Of a stretch of 33,470 nucleotides of DNA, positions 10,314 through 20,637 are shown piece by piece (position 1 is the first letter of the stretch; every line of letters starts with the position of its first letter). The notes beneath the pieces are model-generated. The model searched no databases. It had not been told where the DNA came from and saw nothing but the letters and a program-made list of their open reading frames with translations. A program made the position numbers and the translations under genes. Source of the DNA: Nemertoderma westbladi (taxonomy: Eukaryota > Xenacoelomorpha > Nemertodermatida > Nemertodermatidae); the NCBI GenBank assembly GCA_032718475.1, contig JAUCBJ010006788.1, positions 1 to 33,470 on the forward strand, in the 5' to 3' direction.

Positions 10314-11377
10314 ACTCAGAGAATATAGTTCGTCGAATTAATGATGAAGAAACATTTTATTTCATTCTACGTCTAACACTAGCAAATTTATATAAAGTAA
10401 CTCAATATTCCCACTCGAGGTAGAGCCGTACTTTATAAATAAAAATATACAACATAAAAATACCGGTTAATAACGATAATTTTGATTAAATTTGAAAATA
10501 ATTACAAAAAATAAACAAATCCACAAACATGCTAATCGTAATACAACCAACCCGAGAATAAGTCGGCCGTTAATTAGATTGGCATTAACGGTGTATTGAT
10601 TACCCCTCATCATGTTGCCAAGCAATAATTCTCTCAAGGTAATAGATGTTGCCATTCGCAACATCCCATTCGGGGGGGGGGGGGGGGGGGGGGGTTATAA
10701 AGCACACGCTACCCAATAGCGACACGTATTTTAGTGACACGTAATTTAGTGACACGAATTTTAGTGACACGAATTGAAATTAATATTACTCTACGTCCTA
10801 CGATACGTGAATTATATCAAATTTTGTCAACTACACGGAAAAACCAATAAGGACATAAAATCAGGTTAATTTAGTAAAACTTTTTATTATCATATTTGCA
10901 CTACTTGTTTTTTTCGTGCACCGGGGCACATTCAAAATGACCAGAAATTTTCTCGAATGTTATATTTGAGTTCTATAATCGCGATCAGCATCCAAAAAAA
11001 CCGCTATTTACTTCAAATAAATTTATTCTAGCGAGACATAATTATGACAATTTTCGCGCGAAAAATAATTTTGATGGGTTCCAGAAAGGGACCCCAGCAC
11101 GAAAGCTAACTCAGCCATAAATTATTGTTATATTTGAAACAGAGACAGTTTCACCTCCATTCTCCGTGGCTGAGCCAGAATTGGCTGAGAATGTGCAACC
11201 GTGCTGGAGGCCACAATAATTATAAAATTATTAGCCAAAATAATAGAATTATGAACCGCAACTATTAAAAACTGTGAAATTAATATGTTTTGTTATTAAA
11301 TTATATTATTATGTAACAGGTTAAAAAATATATGTGCCCGTCCCAGAGCCCTTACATTACGTGACCCAAAATAATAG
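10314..11377. other. AT-rich spacer with a poly-G tract and short tandem repeats
   Basis: A run of more than 20 G occupies about 10674-10694. Right after it, about 10720-10770, a motif built on TTTAGTGACACG is repeated about four times. The remainder is AT-rich. No LTR, gag or RNA gene was recognised, although the 5' end of the pol cassette that follows must break off somewhere here. Confidence 0.6.
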
Positions 11378-14300
11378 AGATTACATAACTGTAATGTCGC
11401 CAGTTCGATTAAGATTACTGGCACAAAGGGGAGCAAGAGAATCTACGCTATTCTAGATTCAGCCTCATCTCACAGCTACGTGGATGAAAAGATAGCTGAT
11501 GTAGTGACGGATCTCAGACAAGGTAAGCGCGTCAGTTACACCATAAGTAATATGCACGGACAACGTGCAATACCAGTGACACGAGTTAAGTTATACTTAG
11601 ACACTCTTCTTCCGAAATCGCAACACAGCGAAAAGGAGAGGTCTTTGTTACCCTTTAAGGATTTGACTTTTGCGGCCACCAAGGACTTTAGTAACCTACT
11701 AGGTCCTGTCCCAGAACAATCCTTGGAGGACCGTAAGTATTTCAGACACCTTGGTGTACCTGAATGTCCTGTCAATTATAGATCGGTAGCAATGCTGATC
11801 GGGACAGACCAATTCAACCTACATCAAGTGTGGGAAACCAGACCATCGGCAGTCGTAGCAGGAAATGCATACGCCTGCAGAACGCCGATAGGTTGGTTTA
11901 CTCGAGCGCCTGTGCGCACACTGGATATAAGTGACGAGGAAGACGATATACAAAGTACATGTAGTTTATTAACTACAACGTCGACTCATTCCTTTTCACA
12001 CGATGTAGACTATACTACACTACATTCGACAAAACACGACAGACGTGTAACTAGTATGATAAGTCACAAGGAGCAGCTAATCCACCAGGTGAGTTTAGAA
12101 CTTGGGGAGAAGACGAGTCAGCCAGAGATTCCATTGACGACAGATGATAACGCCGGAAGGCTTGCGAGTCTACCTACCCCAATAACCTCAACAATACCCG
12201 TCGATATCGATGACGACGCGTTAAGAAACCATCAAGTGGAACAAGCTGCACTGGACAAAGAATTAACGGAGAAGACTATCAGGTGGTTAGAACAAGATAC
12301 AGCCGAACCTGGTAGCTACGAACCATGTATGTCGGAACAGGAGAAACAATCTCTGAAGATCATGGAAGATACTATCCGCCAGACGAAAGACGGACATTAT
12401 GAGGTAGGGATGTTATGGCGTAGCCAAAGTCCTAAACTCATAAATAACTACCCGTTAGCTTTAAGACGACTACACTCAATACGACAACGTCTATTAAAGG
12501 ACGAGAAAGCCCATCTGCAGTATAACACTCAGATGGAGACGTATTTGACCAAGGGATACGCTATCCGAATGACTAATCCGGAGATAGTGACTGACCAGAC
12601 ATATTACTTGCCACATCACTTTGTGAGACACCCCGATAAACCAGACAAAGTACGTGTAGTCAATGACTGTGCGGCTCTGTTTGAGGGAATGTCCCTCAAT
12701 AGTGAGTTGATGGATGGACCAAACATGAATAATTATCTTATGGGGGTGATTATGCGCTTCCGTCAGCGTCAAGTAGCCTTTACTTGTGACGTTGAAGCGA
12801 TGTTTCACCAAGTGAGAGCGTTAGAGCGAGACAGAGACAGTTTGAGGTTCCTCTGGTATCCGGAAGGAGACTTAAGTCTACCACCGGCGACTTACCAAAT
12901 GCAAGTTCGCGTTTTCGGTGCCAGGGACAGCCCAAACTGCACGATGTACGCCCTAAAACAAGCCGCTAGGGATCAGAAACACATGTATGACCCAGAGATA
13001 ATTAACATAGTAGAACGTGACTTTTACGTAGACGACGGTCTACAGAGTTGTGACACAGTAGAACGTGCTATAACAGTAGCACTTCAATTATGGGACTGCT
13101 TAGCGGGTGGAGGTTTTAACCTCACCAAATTCGCCTCAAACAGTGCCGAATTAGTAGACTCATTCGGAACGACTGAGCGTGGAGGTGGTGACATAGACCT
13201 AGAGTTCGAACCACTACCGACGACCAAGGTGTTGGGGCTCTTTTGGGACCCAAACACGGACAACTTTCGAGTGAGAGTGAGACTGGACAGTCAAGAAAAC
13301 ACACTGACAAAGAGATCATGCTTGTCAAAATTGAGCCGATTGTTCGATCCATTAGGATTCATCAGTCCAATAATACTGCAAGCCCGCATTTATATGCGCA
13401 TTATCTGGAAGGATGGACTGACATGGGACGAGCCGATCTCATCAGACCAAGTGGACTTATGGAAAACCTGGGAGGCAGAATTATCTTCGCTAGAGGATTA
13501 TTCCATACCCAGAGTCTACTTTCCATTACAAACAACATTTCCTGACAACTTGGAATTACATTGTTTTTCCGACGCCAGTGACAACGGATTTGGTGTGGCA
13601 GCGTACTTGCGCAGACAAGTAGACTCAGAAGAATTCGATGTTTCGCTCATTACTTCTAAGGCAAAAACAATGCCTACTAAGTATATGACGACACCACGAG
13701 CTGAGCTACAAGCCGCAACCCTGTCAACCACAATCGTGAACCTTATACAGATAGAACTACAGTCAAGTTTACAGATATTTTATTGGACTGACGCGACGTT
13801 GGTTTTATTTTACATAAACAACGACACACTTGAATTCAAGACATTCGTAGCTAACCGTCGCGCAGAAATTCTAGACCGTTCAATAAAAGAGGATTGGCGA
13901 CATTGTCCCGGACCACAAAACCCAGCTGATATTGCGTCGCGAGGAATGATGCCTGAGGAATTCTGTAAATCGGAGAACAAAGAATTTTGGCAACACGGAC
14001 CACAATTCTTACAAAGATCAACACTACATTGGCCGCCATTATATGACAACAAGTCTAACACCATCCCTAAGGACGCCGAAATCAAGAAACCAAAAAAGGA
14101 GAAGGCAAAGAAAAGGACGACGGCGGCTAAACTTAAGAAAAAACCGAAGGCGAAATGGAAGGATATAACTTCAAAGGTCAAGAATGGAAGACTTGCGAGC
14201 CTTTCTACACCAGACGTATCGCCAGACGGTCAACCAGACATGTTACTAGACAGCCAACCAGACATTTTGCCAGACATATCACAAAATGTTCAACAAGACA

Positions 14301-14503
14301 CTAGTAACATATTGATAAACAGTAAAGCCGCAGTTTCTCTATTGGAGCGGCCTTCTATTGACAAACAACCAGATACGTTACCAGACGTATCGCCAGACAC
14401 GTTACTAGACGGTCAACCAGACGTTTTGCCAGACACGTCACTAGATATTTCGCCGGATGTTCGCGAAACATTTTACCAGACATGTCACAAAATGTTCTAC
14501 TAG
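11378..14503 (+). CDS. pol: BEL/Pao retrotransposon pol, part 1: protease remnant, RT, RNase H
   Basis: The frame is open from 11378 (after TAG at 11375) and has no convincing ATG before 11480. Residue numbers below count from the GTG at 11480. Just upstream of it (11450-11479), ILDSASSHSYV matches the active-site region of a DUF1758-type retropepsin, so part of the protease is coded before any ATG. LIGTD (106-110) and IGW (137-139) fit the end of that domain. The RT has its first catalytic Asp in CDVEA (D437) and the YVDD box at 516-519. RNase H carries all four acidic residues: D698, E742, D771 and D817. The domain order and the A17-type protease point to BEL/Pao. No gag is fused upstream, so the 5' end looks truncated. 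The frame ends in a Pro/Asp-rich repeat and stops at 14503, where the integrase frame takes over. Confidence 0.9.
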   Translation, partial: RLHNCNVASSIKITGTKGSKRIYAILDSASSHSYVDEKIADVVTDLRQGKRVSYTISNMHGQRAIPVTRVKLYLDTLLPKSQHSEKERSLLPFKDLTFAATKDFSNLLGPVPEQSLEDRKYFRHLGVPECPVNYRSVAMLIGTDQFNLHQVWETRPSAVVAGNAYACRTPIGWFTRAPVRTLDISDEEDDIQSTCSLLTTTSTHSFSHDVDYTTLHSTKHDRRVTSMISHKEQLIHQVSLELGEKTSQPEIPLTTDDNAGRLASLPTPITSTIPVDIDDDALRNHQVEQAALDKELTEKTIRWLEQDTAEPGSYEPCMSEQEKQSLKIMEDTIRQTKDGHYEVGMLWRSQSPKLINNYPLALRRLHSIRQRLLKDEKAHLQYNTQMETYLTKGYAIRMTNPEIVTDQTYYLPHHFVRHPDKPDKVRVVNDCAALFEGMSLNSELMDGPNMNNYLMGVIMRFRQRQVAFTCDVEAMFHQVRALERDRDSLRFLWYPEGDLSLPPATYQMQVRVFGARDSPNCTMYALKQAARDQKHMYDPEIINIVERDFYVDDGLQSCDTVERAITVALQLWDCLAGGGFNLTKFASNSAELVDSFGTTERGGGDIDLEFEPLPTTKVLGLFWDPNTDNFRVRVRLDSQENTLTKRSCLSKLSRLFDPLGFISPIILQARIYMRIIWKDGLTWDEPISSDQVDLWKTWEAELSSLEDYSIPRVYFPLQTTFPDNLELHCFSDASDNGFGVAAYLRRQVDSEEFDVSLITSKAKTMPTKYMTTPRAELQAATLSTTIVNLIQIELQSSLQIFYWTDATLVLFYINNDTLEFKTFVANRRAEILDRSIKEDWRHCPGPQNPADIASRGMMPEEFCKSENKEFWQHGPQFLQRSTLHWPPLYDNKSNTIPKDAEIKKPKKEKAKKRTTAAKLKKKPKAKWKDITSKVKNGRLASLSTPDVSPDGQPDMLLDSQPDILPDISQNVQQDTSNILINSKAAVSLLERPSIDKQPDTLPDVSPDTLLDGQPDVLPDTSLDISPDVRETFYQTCHKMFY

Positions 14504-14580
14504 ACACTAGTAACATATTGACAAATAGTAAAGCCGCAGTTTCCCTATTGGAGCGGCCTTGTATTGACAAACTACCAATT
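14207..14580 (+). repeat. Coding minisatellite and 206-bp tandem duplication in pol
   Basis: Short Pro-Asp repeats (SPDGQPD, LPD, LLD) fill the linker between RNase H and integrase. On a larger scale, the sequence from 14271 recurs from 14477, an offset of 206 bp, through the SKAAVSLLERP segment. Because 206 is not a multiple of three, the second copy is read in the other frame. This is where the pol frame changes. Confidence 0.85.
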
Positions 14581-16476
14581 TTGACACACTTGAGCAACCA
14601 TAAGCACGGTGAAACCTCATGTATTACAGATGTGGGTAGTACCTACGCTAATGTAAATACAGGTGTTACTTTGCGCTCAAGAGACATACCAAACTCGCAA
14701 CCTATGGTGAAACCTGGGATTAATATCGGTAGAAAAATAAGTTTACCGAAACCCACTGACCCCATAGAGTTCAAACCACCATTAACGATCGACTTACGAA
14801 GTACTGACAATCAAGGTAAGAAGACGAAGAAGGACAAATTACTTGTAGACCCGGACGGATCAACAGTCAACAAGGGAATACTTACCGGCGGACCCGTGGG
14901 CCCTTCTAGTAAATCAAAACCTTCCAAATTCTCCATTGACTTACCTGATGACGTCACTAATACTCACGTCGACCGTATTGTAAACCTAACAGATACTTGG
15001 ATAAACGCTTGCCGAAAATTAGCGTGGATTGTACGTTTTGTACAATACGTTAAAGGCAAACGAGACTTTACACGTCGACTTACATTGACTGAGATTGACA
15101 GGTGTGAGATTAAATTAATTCGCCATTATCAATTGCGATATTTCGCACGCGAATTCACATCTATAAGTCAAGGTCAACCAATCAAGTCGTCACCAATACT
15201 GAGTTGGAGTCCGATTATTTATAATGGCTTAATTTGTCATAAATCTCGGCTTCAAAACATTGACTTTAACACAAACTTTAGGTACCCAATAATAATACCG
15301 CAACACCACGAACTACAACGTGCAATGATACTGGACGCACATTTACATCTGAAACACGCTGGAAGACACCACTGTCTTTCCTACTTACGTACAAGATTTG
15401 TATTAATTAGACCCAGTAAAGCGTTAAGTTCAGTGACACGTACGTGTATTATTTGTAAAAAGGTACATTCTAGAATAGGTACCCAAGTAATGAGTGAACT
15501 TCCACAAGCACGACTTCAAGCATTCAGACCACCTTTTACAGAGACTGGAATTGATTGCTTTGGTCCCATACATACGAAACGTGGACGTATACTAGTAAAA
15601 TGCTGGGGACTGATTTTCACATGTATGTCCAGTAGGGCAGTTCATATTGAACGTGTGATGGATCTTTCCACCAATGCGTTTATACTAGCATTGCGGCGAT
15701 TTATCGCTAGACGCGGACTAGTGAAATGCTTGTACTCAGACCAAGGGACAAACTTTGTTGGTGCTCGAAATGAGATTGCTAGAGCCTTTAAGAAATTAGA
15801 TCATGATCAAATCTCAAACGAACTACAACCTCACAAGATTGTTTGGAAGTTTAATCCTCCAGATAGTCCATGGAGAGGCGGAGTCTGGGAGAGATTGATT
15901 AGATCTATAAAGACAGCCATGGCAAAGGTCATTCCAGTAAACCACATATTGACAGACGACCAACTGACAACACTGTTTGTTGAAATCGAGGCAATACTAA
16001 ATACTAGACCAATAGTATTAGTACCCGATGACAAACAATCTCAGTTTGCTTTGACACCGGCACACCTGCTTATGCAGGCACCGACGACTTTGACGCCTAT
16101 TTCTATTCCAATAGAAAGCGATAGCTACGGTAGAAAAGCGTGGAAAATCATGCAACTACTGGCTAACAAATTCTGGGAAATATGGCAAAACCATTATTTG
16201 CCCTCTATTTCTGCCAGAACAACATGGTACAATAACACCCGCGCATTAAAGCCGGGAGACCACGTGCTGTTAGCAGAAGTGAATCTAAAAAGACGCTTCT
16301 GGATAACAGGTGTAATTTTAGCCACTCATCCATCTATGGATGGAGTGACAAGAACTGTGACGGTACGGACAATTGACGGTCGTACAGTAGACAGACCGAC
16401 TCAACGTCTCGTACTTCTTGAAGAGACTCCTAACGAGTCTGGAGACTACAAATCTCCAACTAGTATTAGTAAATAA
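14482..16476 (+). CDS. pol: BEL/Pao retrotransposon pol, part 2: integrase and DUF5641-like end
   Basis: This frame overlaps part 1 by 22 nt in a different register and continues the polyprotein. Within the 664-aa product, a zinc-binding H2C2 module has H287, H292, C322 and C325. The integrase catalytic triad reads D358 (GIDCFGP), D420 (YSDQGTNF) and E470 (GVWERLIRS). The wide spacings of 61 and 49 residues fit my recollection of BEL/Pao integrases. The C-terminus (about 595-650) has the RRFWITGV...VTVRTIDGRTVDRPTQRL pattern of the DUF5641 tail. All catalytic residues seem intact, so the frameshift between the two halves is the only obvious lesion in pol. The first 150 residues are a low-complexity linker. 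The ATG at 14482 is not necessarily used. Confidence 0.9.
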   Translation: MSQNVLLDTSNILTNSKAAVSLLERPCIDKLPILTHLSNHKHGETSCITDVGSTYANVNTGVTLRSRDIPNSQPMVKPGINIGRKISLPKPTDPIEFKPPLTIDLRSTDNQGKKTKKDKLLVDPDGSTVNKGILTGGPVGPSSKSKPSKFSIDLPDDVTNTHVDRIVNLTDTWINACRKLAWIVRFVQYVKGKRDFTRRLTLTEIDRCEIKLIRHYQLRYFAREFTSISQGQPIKSSPILSWSPIIYNGLICHKSRLQNIDFNTNFRYPIIIPQHHELQRAMILDAHLHLKHAGRHHCLSYLRTRFVLIRPSKALSSVTRTCIICKKVHSRIGTQVMSELPQARLQAFRPPFTETGIDCFGPIHTKRGRILVKCWGLIFTCMSSRAVHIERVMDLSTNAFILALRRFIARRGLVKCLYSDQGTNFVGARNEIARAFKKLDHDQISNELQPHKIVWKFNPPDSPWRGGVWERLIRSIKTAMAKVIPVNHILTDDQLTTLFVEIEAILNTRPIVLVPDDKQSQFALTPAHLLMQAPTTLTPISIPIESDSYGRKAWKIMQLLANKFWEIWQNHYLPSISARTTWYNNTRALKPGDHVLLAEVNLKRRFWITGVILATHPSMDGVTRTVTVRTIDGRTVDRPTQRLVLLEETPNESGDYKSPTSISK

Positions 16477-17137
16477 TTAGGAGTTTACAAATAGATTTCC
16501 ACGTACCTGTACACCGTAATAAGGACAGCGGTAGAATTCCATTGTCTTTATATGTGAACATTGAGGGTGGTACCCTTATGTGTCACATAGGAGCGGGATT
16601 TGTAGGTATAAGAAATGGAATTCTACTTGGAACTCACAATATTGAGACATTTTCGAAAATTTAGACAATCCATTTGGATTTGAAAAATTTTTAAAATTTT
16701 CTCCAGTGAATAGATTTCAGGGTACAGTCGGGTGGAACTTAAAATTAGAGAAACAAGAGAGGAAGACTTGCGAGCCTTTCTTAAAATTTTAATTAAATTT
16801 TACACGGTCTTGTTTCAATAAGTTACGTCAATAAATAGACTCCCCTATATTTATTACTAATTCTTGACTGCTTATTTTCTGATAATAGTTTGGGATCAAA
16901 AGGTGAGTATTTTAGACTCACAGCCAGTTTAGCCCAAATTCGTTTTTATTTCGGCAAAAAATTTTAGATAAGAAGCAGCGTGTCATTAAAGAAACCCTAG
17001 ATCTTAGGCTATGGGTAGGAGGTTAGAGCGTTGTCGAGCCAAAAGGGCAGACGAAACTCTCACGTCTCCTCACAACTAACTACAAACTCTGTTGTATTCC
17101 CTCTAGTAGTAATGATTATGTAACTACACCCCTAATT
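16477..17137 (+). other. Spacer between pol and the Gag-like ORF
   Basis: A possible poly(A) hexamer AATAAA lies near 16830. At 16741-16760 a purine-rich run directly precedes one copy of the GGAAGACTTGCGAGCCT motif (16761). No ORF, LTR pair or primer-binding site was recognised. It could be the 3' end of one element plus the leader of the next. Confidence 0.45.
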
Positions 17138-20017
17138 ATGGAGAAAGGGATACAAGGAGAGCCGAGATGGGGATATGATATCCAAGAGTAGGCAGCAGCG
17201 CCATTCGAAAGATTTGGAGCCAAGGACTACACTATATTTGGTATAAAAGAATTATCAGAAAGTACAGCGAAACTCGCGAGAACTAAATATGACTCAAATG
17301 TATTAAAGAGAAGACAAAATGCATTAAATGAAAGAATCGAAAGTTTGCGCAAAACCTTCAATGAACTGTACCCGTACGACGCTTTGTGTGATACGGGAGA
17401 CATTAGCGAAGACCCCGATACTGAAATTAGTCGTTTGTATCATACCATGCAATACCTAAAGGCGCACGAACCTATGCCCGCGGTACGAGATGAATTCGAT
17501 GGAATGCACCTTTACAGACGAACTCGAGGGGACGATAGAGAAACCAAGGAAGCATTTTCAGTTTATAAACTTTATTATCAATGCGGTTCTTGTATGCGCG
17601 AACAACGAAATGCGATTCCGATGCGCTTGAATAAGGAAAATCCCGAACCGATATTGGCGAGGTGTTCGAATCATCAACAACTACGCTACCAGGAAGGAGG
17701 GTATCCTTTATCGAATCCATATCATTCGTTTGCTATGACTGGACCAAAGGCGGGAGAAACTGTCATTTACCCACCTAAGGTTGTTGAACCCGATGTATTT
17801 GAACTTACGCTGGACGAGGCGAATCAGTCAACCCGCGAAAAGAAAGAAGCTCTTAGCCTATACAGAGCCTACAAGGCTTTCGAGAAAGGTGAGATGGAAG
17901 AATGGGGCGGAAGACTCGCGAGCCTACCTTACCATTGGACGTCACACGATCAAACTCCAGCTAAGGAGATGACACCGGAAGTTTTCGAGAGCATAAACTT
18001 TGCTCAAAACGTTATTCAGAGACTACAGATTGCATCCCCGGAAAGGACAAGAGAAATGCAACCATATAGTACTTCAACTACGAAACCATTGAGTACGACA
18101 CTCAATTTTCCTATTAGTATACCAGTCCGACAGGATACGACGTACGAAATACCCATCGTGGATCATCCAGAAATCATTTCAAACTTGGAGTTTCTTCCTG
18201 CAGTTGTTTTCAGCGATATGAGTAAGATATATGATTTACGTAGACATATTACTCAAAAGGTCGTGTACAACGTCCCACCTCATATTCAAGACTTTAAGGA
18301 ACTGGATAGAGCTGGTGCCGATATAGCTCCGAGTAATTTGAAAGGATATTTAACCAAGACGATTCGTTTATGGATTGGAATCGGAACCTTCGAGTCGGAT
18401 ACAGATATTGCCGCGGATTGGCGAGGTAAGGTTATTCGTTTCGAAGATGATAAGGACATAGAGAAGATTTGGCAACCTTCGGAAGAATTGTTGGATGAAT
18501 GGAATAGGACGTTTAGATCGTTCCAGGAAAATGGTTACATGTTTTACGATAACGAGAGCGGCAGTCATCAACAGAGTTTGACTTCTAAGACTATACAAAT
18601 TAGAGCGGCGGACGGAGTCCTGCACGTTTTCAGTAGACAGAGGAGCGACAAACGAATGCCGATACCTCCAGCAAATACAAAGCGACACCATCTCATCACT
18701 GACATAGTAAAGAAGATGGACCAAGCTTGTAATATCGACGCTAGAATGCTACCGAAGATGGTAAGAAATATGATTTTAGATAAAACTGTTGTAAAGATTG
18801 GATCAGGAGTAAGGGAGGACTTAATTAGCGACTTCGCTGGCATGACGGACAGCGATGACCGACTACCGACACCTTACGTCGACACTCGACCTCTTATTTT
18901 GTGGTCTATAGAACAGGGATATTTTCGTGAGTATAATACTCAGAAGACTGGAACCGGATACATTTCCTACCTGTTATTCAATTGGGATTATAAGGAAAGT
19001 AAGAGAACCAAGTATATTGAGACTTATGGAGAAGGTGATACTCCAGATATGAGTGAGTTTGAATCACAGCTTAAATGGAGAGGATGCGTGTATTGGGCTA
19101 TTACGTCACCTCCAAGAGCGGTCTTACAATATTATTTAGCAATAGAGTCATCAGTGAATGTTTGCCTAATCGCCGACATTGTGTCTCGGACTCTCAAAAG
19201 ACATCCACTTTGTCTCGGAGAAGATCATACATTCTACATGGAAGGGAGAATTCATACCGACGTGTTTAGACGATTCCTTGAACCCTTCTACAACTCCGAC
19301 GCTCAGTGTAATGCCTTTACTCGAGCAGGATTTAGTATATTTCGAGACGTGTATCTTCGCTGTGCGGGATCTCTTATCGAAAGACCATCTATGTTTACAT
19401 TGTTACCCTATGAAGGAGAACGTATCGTGGAGATTACGGATGAATCACGGCAGACGCGCGCGCCTATCGGTCACCTTGGTGATGATTTCGAAGTAACTAC
19501 TACGATCACTGACGATCCTTTAGAGGAACTTCTTGAGATAGAAAGGAACCTCCCGAAGAAATCTCAGACGGAGATTCGACAACTTGAAGCAACAGATGCT
19601 ATAGTTTGTATACAACCTTCAGAAACCTACCAACCCATAGATCCAGATGATTACGATTATAGTGTGGGAGGAAGCGCTCGACCGATTGGAGATCTTATAT
19701 ACGAACGAGTGTGGTACCCTGCCAATACGATGTGTGGTAAATGTGGCGTCGCTGGACATCATATGACAAAGTGCAGTGGAAAGCACATTACTACGACTCA
19801 GCTAATCTGTGGATGGTGTGGAGATCAAGGGTCTCATACCTTTTATACTTGCTGGAGATTTATGGCTCAATGTACTTATTGCAATATAAAAGGGCATCGA
19901 GCATCTGAATGCCAACTAAGAGACATACCTTATGAACACGAATCTGCAAAACTCGTGAGAAAATTATTAAAAAAAATTACGTTAAAAAATACGCACAAAG
20001 AAGACGATTTCCGATGA
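17138..20017 (+). CDS. Gag-like protein with exonuclease-like domain and three zinc knuckles
   Basis: The frame starts at ATG 17138, meets one in-frame TAG at 17189, and is then open to TGA at 20015. Numbering here counts from the TTG at 17345. The N-terminus has a possible Zn site (C80-x2-C83 ... C107-x2-H110). Three C-terminal knuckles are plain: C797/C800/H805/C810 (CX2CX4HX4C), C822/C825/H831/C836 (one residue longer) and C843/C846/H851/C856. Such knuckles bind nucleic acid in Gag proteins. Residues about 385-620 resemble an RNase D/WRN-type DEDD 3'-5' exonuclease. D402-x-E404 is followed by a strand ending VLHVFS, then KIGSGVREDL with D492, a YVDTRPL strand (511-517), and a terminal Tyr-x3-Glu (Y597, E601) where Tyr-x3-Asp is usual. 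The last acidic change leaves activity uncertain. The next ORF overlaps by ATGA. Confidence 0.75.
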
Positions 20018-20637
20018 GGGCGCATCTTGGATTTTGGGCGGTAAATCCCCAAACGATGATGTCGGAAGGATACATCTCCGCTATGCCCCAATATGGCGAA
20101 CTTATCGAGGTAGTCGATATTTTGCCCCACGACAGTGGATTCCGAGTAGTGCGCGAGTATCTATTACAGATTCACCCGGATAACAAAAACACGTGGAATT
20201 TTCAGAAAGTCGTTAATCGCATCACGTATGGTGAATTCGATCGTTTCCGAACTGAAAAGCGGAATAAAGGAGCTTGGTTAACCGTCGCATGGGCGTACCG
20301 AGCCGCGTTTTACCACAAACGTATACGAGCGAGCGTATTCGAGGAAGAGGAGGTCCTAGAGGCGACAAATATACCAGCCACTCCGGTTGCGCCGTCTGGA
20401 CGTCACCCTCGGGAGGACGGACAGGGTAGGATCATACGGGTCCAGAAAGTGGGCCAACAGTTAAAGAAGTCTATTAATATAGAAGAACGCAAGGGAGCTG
20501 AGCCGACCATTCGAATTACTCGGGATACGGTATCACTTCCTAGAGAACCAACAGGAGGATCGGGACACACACCAGCTGATCAAAAGGGTCTGCGTCGTCC
20601 GCTTCCCGCGCGTTCCCAGACGTTCTACCAACTGTAG
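20014..20637 (+). CDS. 207-aa ORF of the same element, function unknown
   Basis: Its ATG at 20014 overlaps the TGA stop of the preceding ORF (ATGA). This is the arrangement used for stop-restart translation in some retroelements and viruses. The first 100 residues are mixed alpha/beta with several Trp and Tyr residues (GFWAVNPQ near 6-13, WLTVAWAYR near 87-95). The rest is polar and low in complexity, with many Arg, Glu, Pro and Gly residues. No family was recognised. Its position after a zinc-knuckle Gag-like ORF suggests an accessory or structural protein. In its last 60 nt another frame (20580-20831) also looks coding, so the true C-terminus may lie there. Confidence 0.6.
   Translation: MRAHLGFWAVNPQTMMSEGYISAMPQYGELIEVVDILPHDSGFRVVREYLLQIHPDNKNTWNFQKVVNRITYGEFDRFRTEKRNKGAWLTVAWAYRAAFYHKRIRASVFEEEEVLEATNIPATPVAPSGRHPREDGQGRIIRVQKVGQQLKKSINIEERKGAEPTIRITRDTVSLPREPTGGSGHTPADQKGLRRPLPARSQTFYQL

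Noticed and set aside
10467-10664. 65-aa minus-strand ORF beside the poly-G tract
   Set aside because: Hydrophobic low-complexity product in AT-rich DNA with no supporting signals.
12494-12811. Minus-strand ORFs within pol (also 13122-13352, 13810-14181)
   Set aside because: Shadows of the pol frame, which carries RT and RNase H catalytic residues.
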